Positions 23,886 through 24,981 of a stretch of DNA of 24,981 bases are shown here, piece after piece (position 1 is the stretch's first letter; every line of letters begins with the position of its first letter). The notes beneath the pieces are model-generated. The model had not been told where the DNA came from, ran no database searches, and saw only the letters and a program-made list of their open reading frames with translations. Source of the DNA: Halobacteriales archaeon SW_5_68_122 (GTDB lineage: Archaea; Halobacteriota; Halobacteria; Halobacteriales; Haloarculaceae); the NCBI GenBank assembly GCA_003022815.1, contig PXSL01000024.1, forward strand, positions 1 to 24,981, written 5' to 3'. The translations under genes and the position numbers were made by a program.

Positions 23886-24509
23886 ATGACGCGCTCACAG
23901 GAGGTCCAGGACCTCATCGACGCGCTGAAGGCCGAGGCGGCGACCGACCGCGACCCGGAGGCGACGCCGGAGGTGGGCATTGTCATGGGATCGGACTCGG
24001 ACCTCGACGCCATGTACGGCGCCTACGAGGCGCTGACTGAACTCGGGTTCGAGGAGGTGACCGACTACGACGACCCGCCGGAGGCCCGGTTCACGTTCGA
24101 GACGTACGTGGTGTCGGCCCACCGGACGCCCGAACTGCTGTACGCCTACGGCGAGACGGCCCGCGAACGCGGCCTCGACGTCATCATCGCCGGCGCGGGC
24201 GGGAAGTCGGCGGACCTGCCGAACATGATCGCCTCCATTGCGTACCCGTTGCCGGTCGTCGGGGTGCCGGTCCAGGAGAAGTCCGTTGACTCCGTCGTGG
24301 GGATGCCGACGGGTGCACCTATTGTCGCCGTCGACGCCGGCAAGTCGTTCAACGCGGCGCTGTCGGCCGTCCAGGTGCTCTCGCGGGCCCACCCGGAACT
24401 GGCGGACCGACTTGAGGCGTACCACGACGACCTGCAGGACGGCGCCGGCGAGGTCTCGGCACGGCTCCACGAGTCCGGAACCGAGCGGTTTCGGGCAGAG
24501 CGGGAGTAG
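23886..24509 (+). CDS. purE: N5-CAIR mutase, PurE catalytic subunit (class I)
   Basis: 207-aa purine biosynthesis enzyme converting N5-CAIR to CAIR, the step after PurK. Class I motifs are present: GIVMGSDSDLDAM (phosphate loop), VVSAHRTPE, AGAGGKSADLPNMIASI and VVGVPVQEKSVDSVVGM. About 30 extra residues precede the phosphate loop. Relatives in haloarchaea have a similar N-terminal extension as I recall. The ATG at 23886 is the first good start after the divergent lipoprotein gene; the longer frame from 23160 is antisense to that gene. It shares the pathway with purK but has its own promoter region. Confidence 0.95.
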   Translation: MTRSQEVQDLIDALKAEAATDRDPEATPEVGIVMGSDSDLDAMYGAYEALTELGFEEVTDYDDPPEARFTFETYVVSAHRTPELLYAYGETARERGLDVIIAGAGGKSADLPNMIASIAYPLPVVGVPVQEKSVDSVVGMPTGAPIVAVDAGKSFNAALSAVQVLSRAHPELADRLEAYHDDLQDGAGEVSARLHESGTERFRAERE

Positions 24510-24568
24510 CTGCGGTCGCGCCGTCCTTGGCCACACGAATCCCGCCCTGCCCGTGGCGTAAATCAACT

Positions 24569-24576
24569 CTTATGTA
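24569..24576 (+). promoter_or_regulatory. TATA-like element of the nuo operon
   Basis: CTTATGTA, 35-42 bases upstream of the nuoA ATG, predicting a short leader of about 10-15 bases. Confidence 0.45.
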
Positions 24577-24610
24577 TGGGTGCGCCCTATCGTCATACGA
24601 TACAGACCCG

Positions 24611-24981
24611 ATGAGCAATCCATGGATCGCCGTCGGGGCGCTGGCGCTCGTGGGAATCGCGATTCCAACGTCGATGATCGTGATTTCGAGTCTCCTGCGG
24701 CCCAGCGTGCCCGAGCAAGGAAAGCGCGCCACCTACGAGTCCGGCGAGGTACCGACCGGGTCGACGCGCATCCGGTTCAACATCCAGTACTACATGATCG
24801 CGTTGCTGTTCGTCGTCTTCGACATCGAGACGGTGCTCATCTTCCCGTGGGCACTCATCTACAGCGACGCAGTCGCCGAGTTCGGCCTGACGTCGGTGCT
24901 GGGACCGATGCTCGTCTTCATCGCCGTCCTGGTGATCGGACTCGGGTGGGCCTGGCGCAACGGTGCCGTTCGCTGGGTGAA
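24611..24981 (+). CDS. nuoA: NADH-quinone oxidoreductase subunit A, 3' end outside window
   Basis: The first 123 residues of the NuoA/ND3 membrane subunit of respiratory complex I. It starts MSNPWIAVGALALVGIAIP. The family signature ATYESGEVPTG follows, with RIRFNIQYYMIALLFVVFDIETVLIFPWAL (TM2 with the conserved acidic D-x-E), and a third helix. In most NuoA proteins the loop reads YECG; the cysteine is replaced by serine here (YESG). The gene runs off the right edge in frame. In haloarchaea nuoA heads a nuo operon, so the rest of complex I probably follows. Confidence 0.93.
   Translation, partial: MSNPWIAVGALALVGIAIPTSMIVISSLLRPSVPEQGKRATYESGEVPTGSTRIRFNIQYYMIALLFVVFDIETVLIFPWALIYSDAVAEFGLTSVLGPMLVFIAVLVIGLGWAWRNGAVRWV

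Noticed and set aside
1..24981. CRISPR arrays, rRNA genes, integrase or intact transposase, defence-system operon
   Set aside because: No regularly spaced direct repeats, no rRNA-like sequence, and no recombinase, nuclease-helicase or toxin-antitoxin signature beyond the housekeeping repair genes.

Overview
The window is chromosomal DNA from a haloarchaeon (class Halobacteria). The evidence is very high GC with acidic, Asp/Glu-rich proteins, archaeal TATA boxes 25-30 bases upstream of start codons (leaderless genes), GTG starts, and an initiator tRNA with the archaeal A1-U72 pair. Family content also fits: PolB, Mre11/Rad50, PAN proteasomal ATPase, halophilic RHDIRND-type histidine kinase, DUF5800, DUF2298 and NuoA.

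Layout. Bases 1-10713 are a genome-maintenance and protein-quality block: the N-terminal part of family B DNA polymerase, a small DUF7331-like protein, a LOV-PAS histidine kinase, a two-gene unit of uncharacterised proteins, rad50, mre11, an uncharacterised ORF in the mre11 operon, a DUF2306-like membrane protein, a winged-helix regulator and the proteasome-activating nucleotidase. From memory, a similar order exists in Haloferax volcanii. Bases 10714-13144 are a decayed stretch with hairpins, a repeat element, an alcohol dehydrogenase relic, a DUF5800 gene and a broken small ORF. Bases 13145-16955 hold a polymer-forming (bactofilin-like) protein, the GTPase YchF, two small proteins and a UbiA prenyltransferase. 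Bases 17007-20866 hold a second repeat element and a DUF2298/GT2/GtrA membrane-glycan cluster. The remainder has tRNA-iMet, a zinc-ribbon protein, purK, a CPBP protease, a Tat lipoprotein, purE, and the start of nuoA, normally the first gene of the respiratory complex I operon.

Two things stand out. First, eight genes are interrupted. Five of the conserved ones appear to lack an internal block of roughly 18-50 residues, always with a frame change: rad50, the DUF2306-like gene, the polymer-forming protein, UbiA and DUF2298. The neighbouring genes are intact. That is too many for an ordinary healthy genome, so an assembly artefact must be excluded before calling real gene decay. Second, two copies of a 240-341 bp element with terminal inverted repeats (11074-11313 and 17007-17347) have their arms in opposite relative orientation but their cores in the same orientation. 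This suggests inversion of a core bounded by CCGCTCGCG/CGCGAGCGG repeats. Both copies sit at almost the same spacing from flanking genes.

No CRISPR array, rRNA, integrase or intact transposase was seen. The best functional lead is the histidine kinase, whose PAS domain carries the full photoactive LOV signature.
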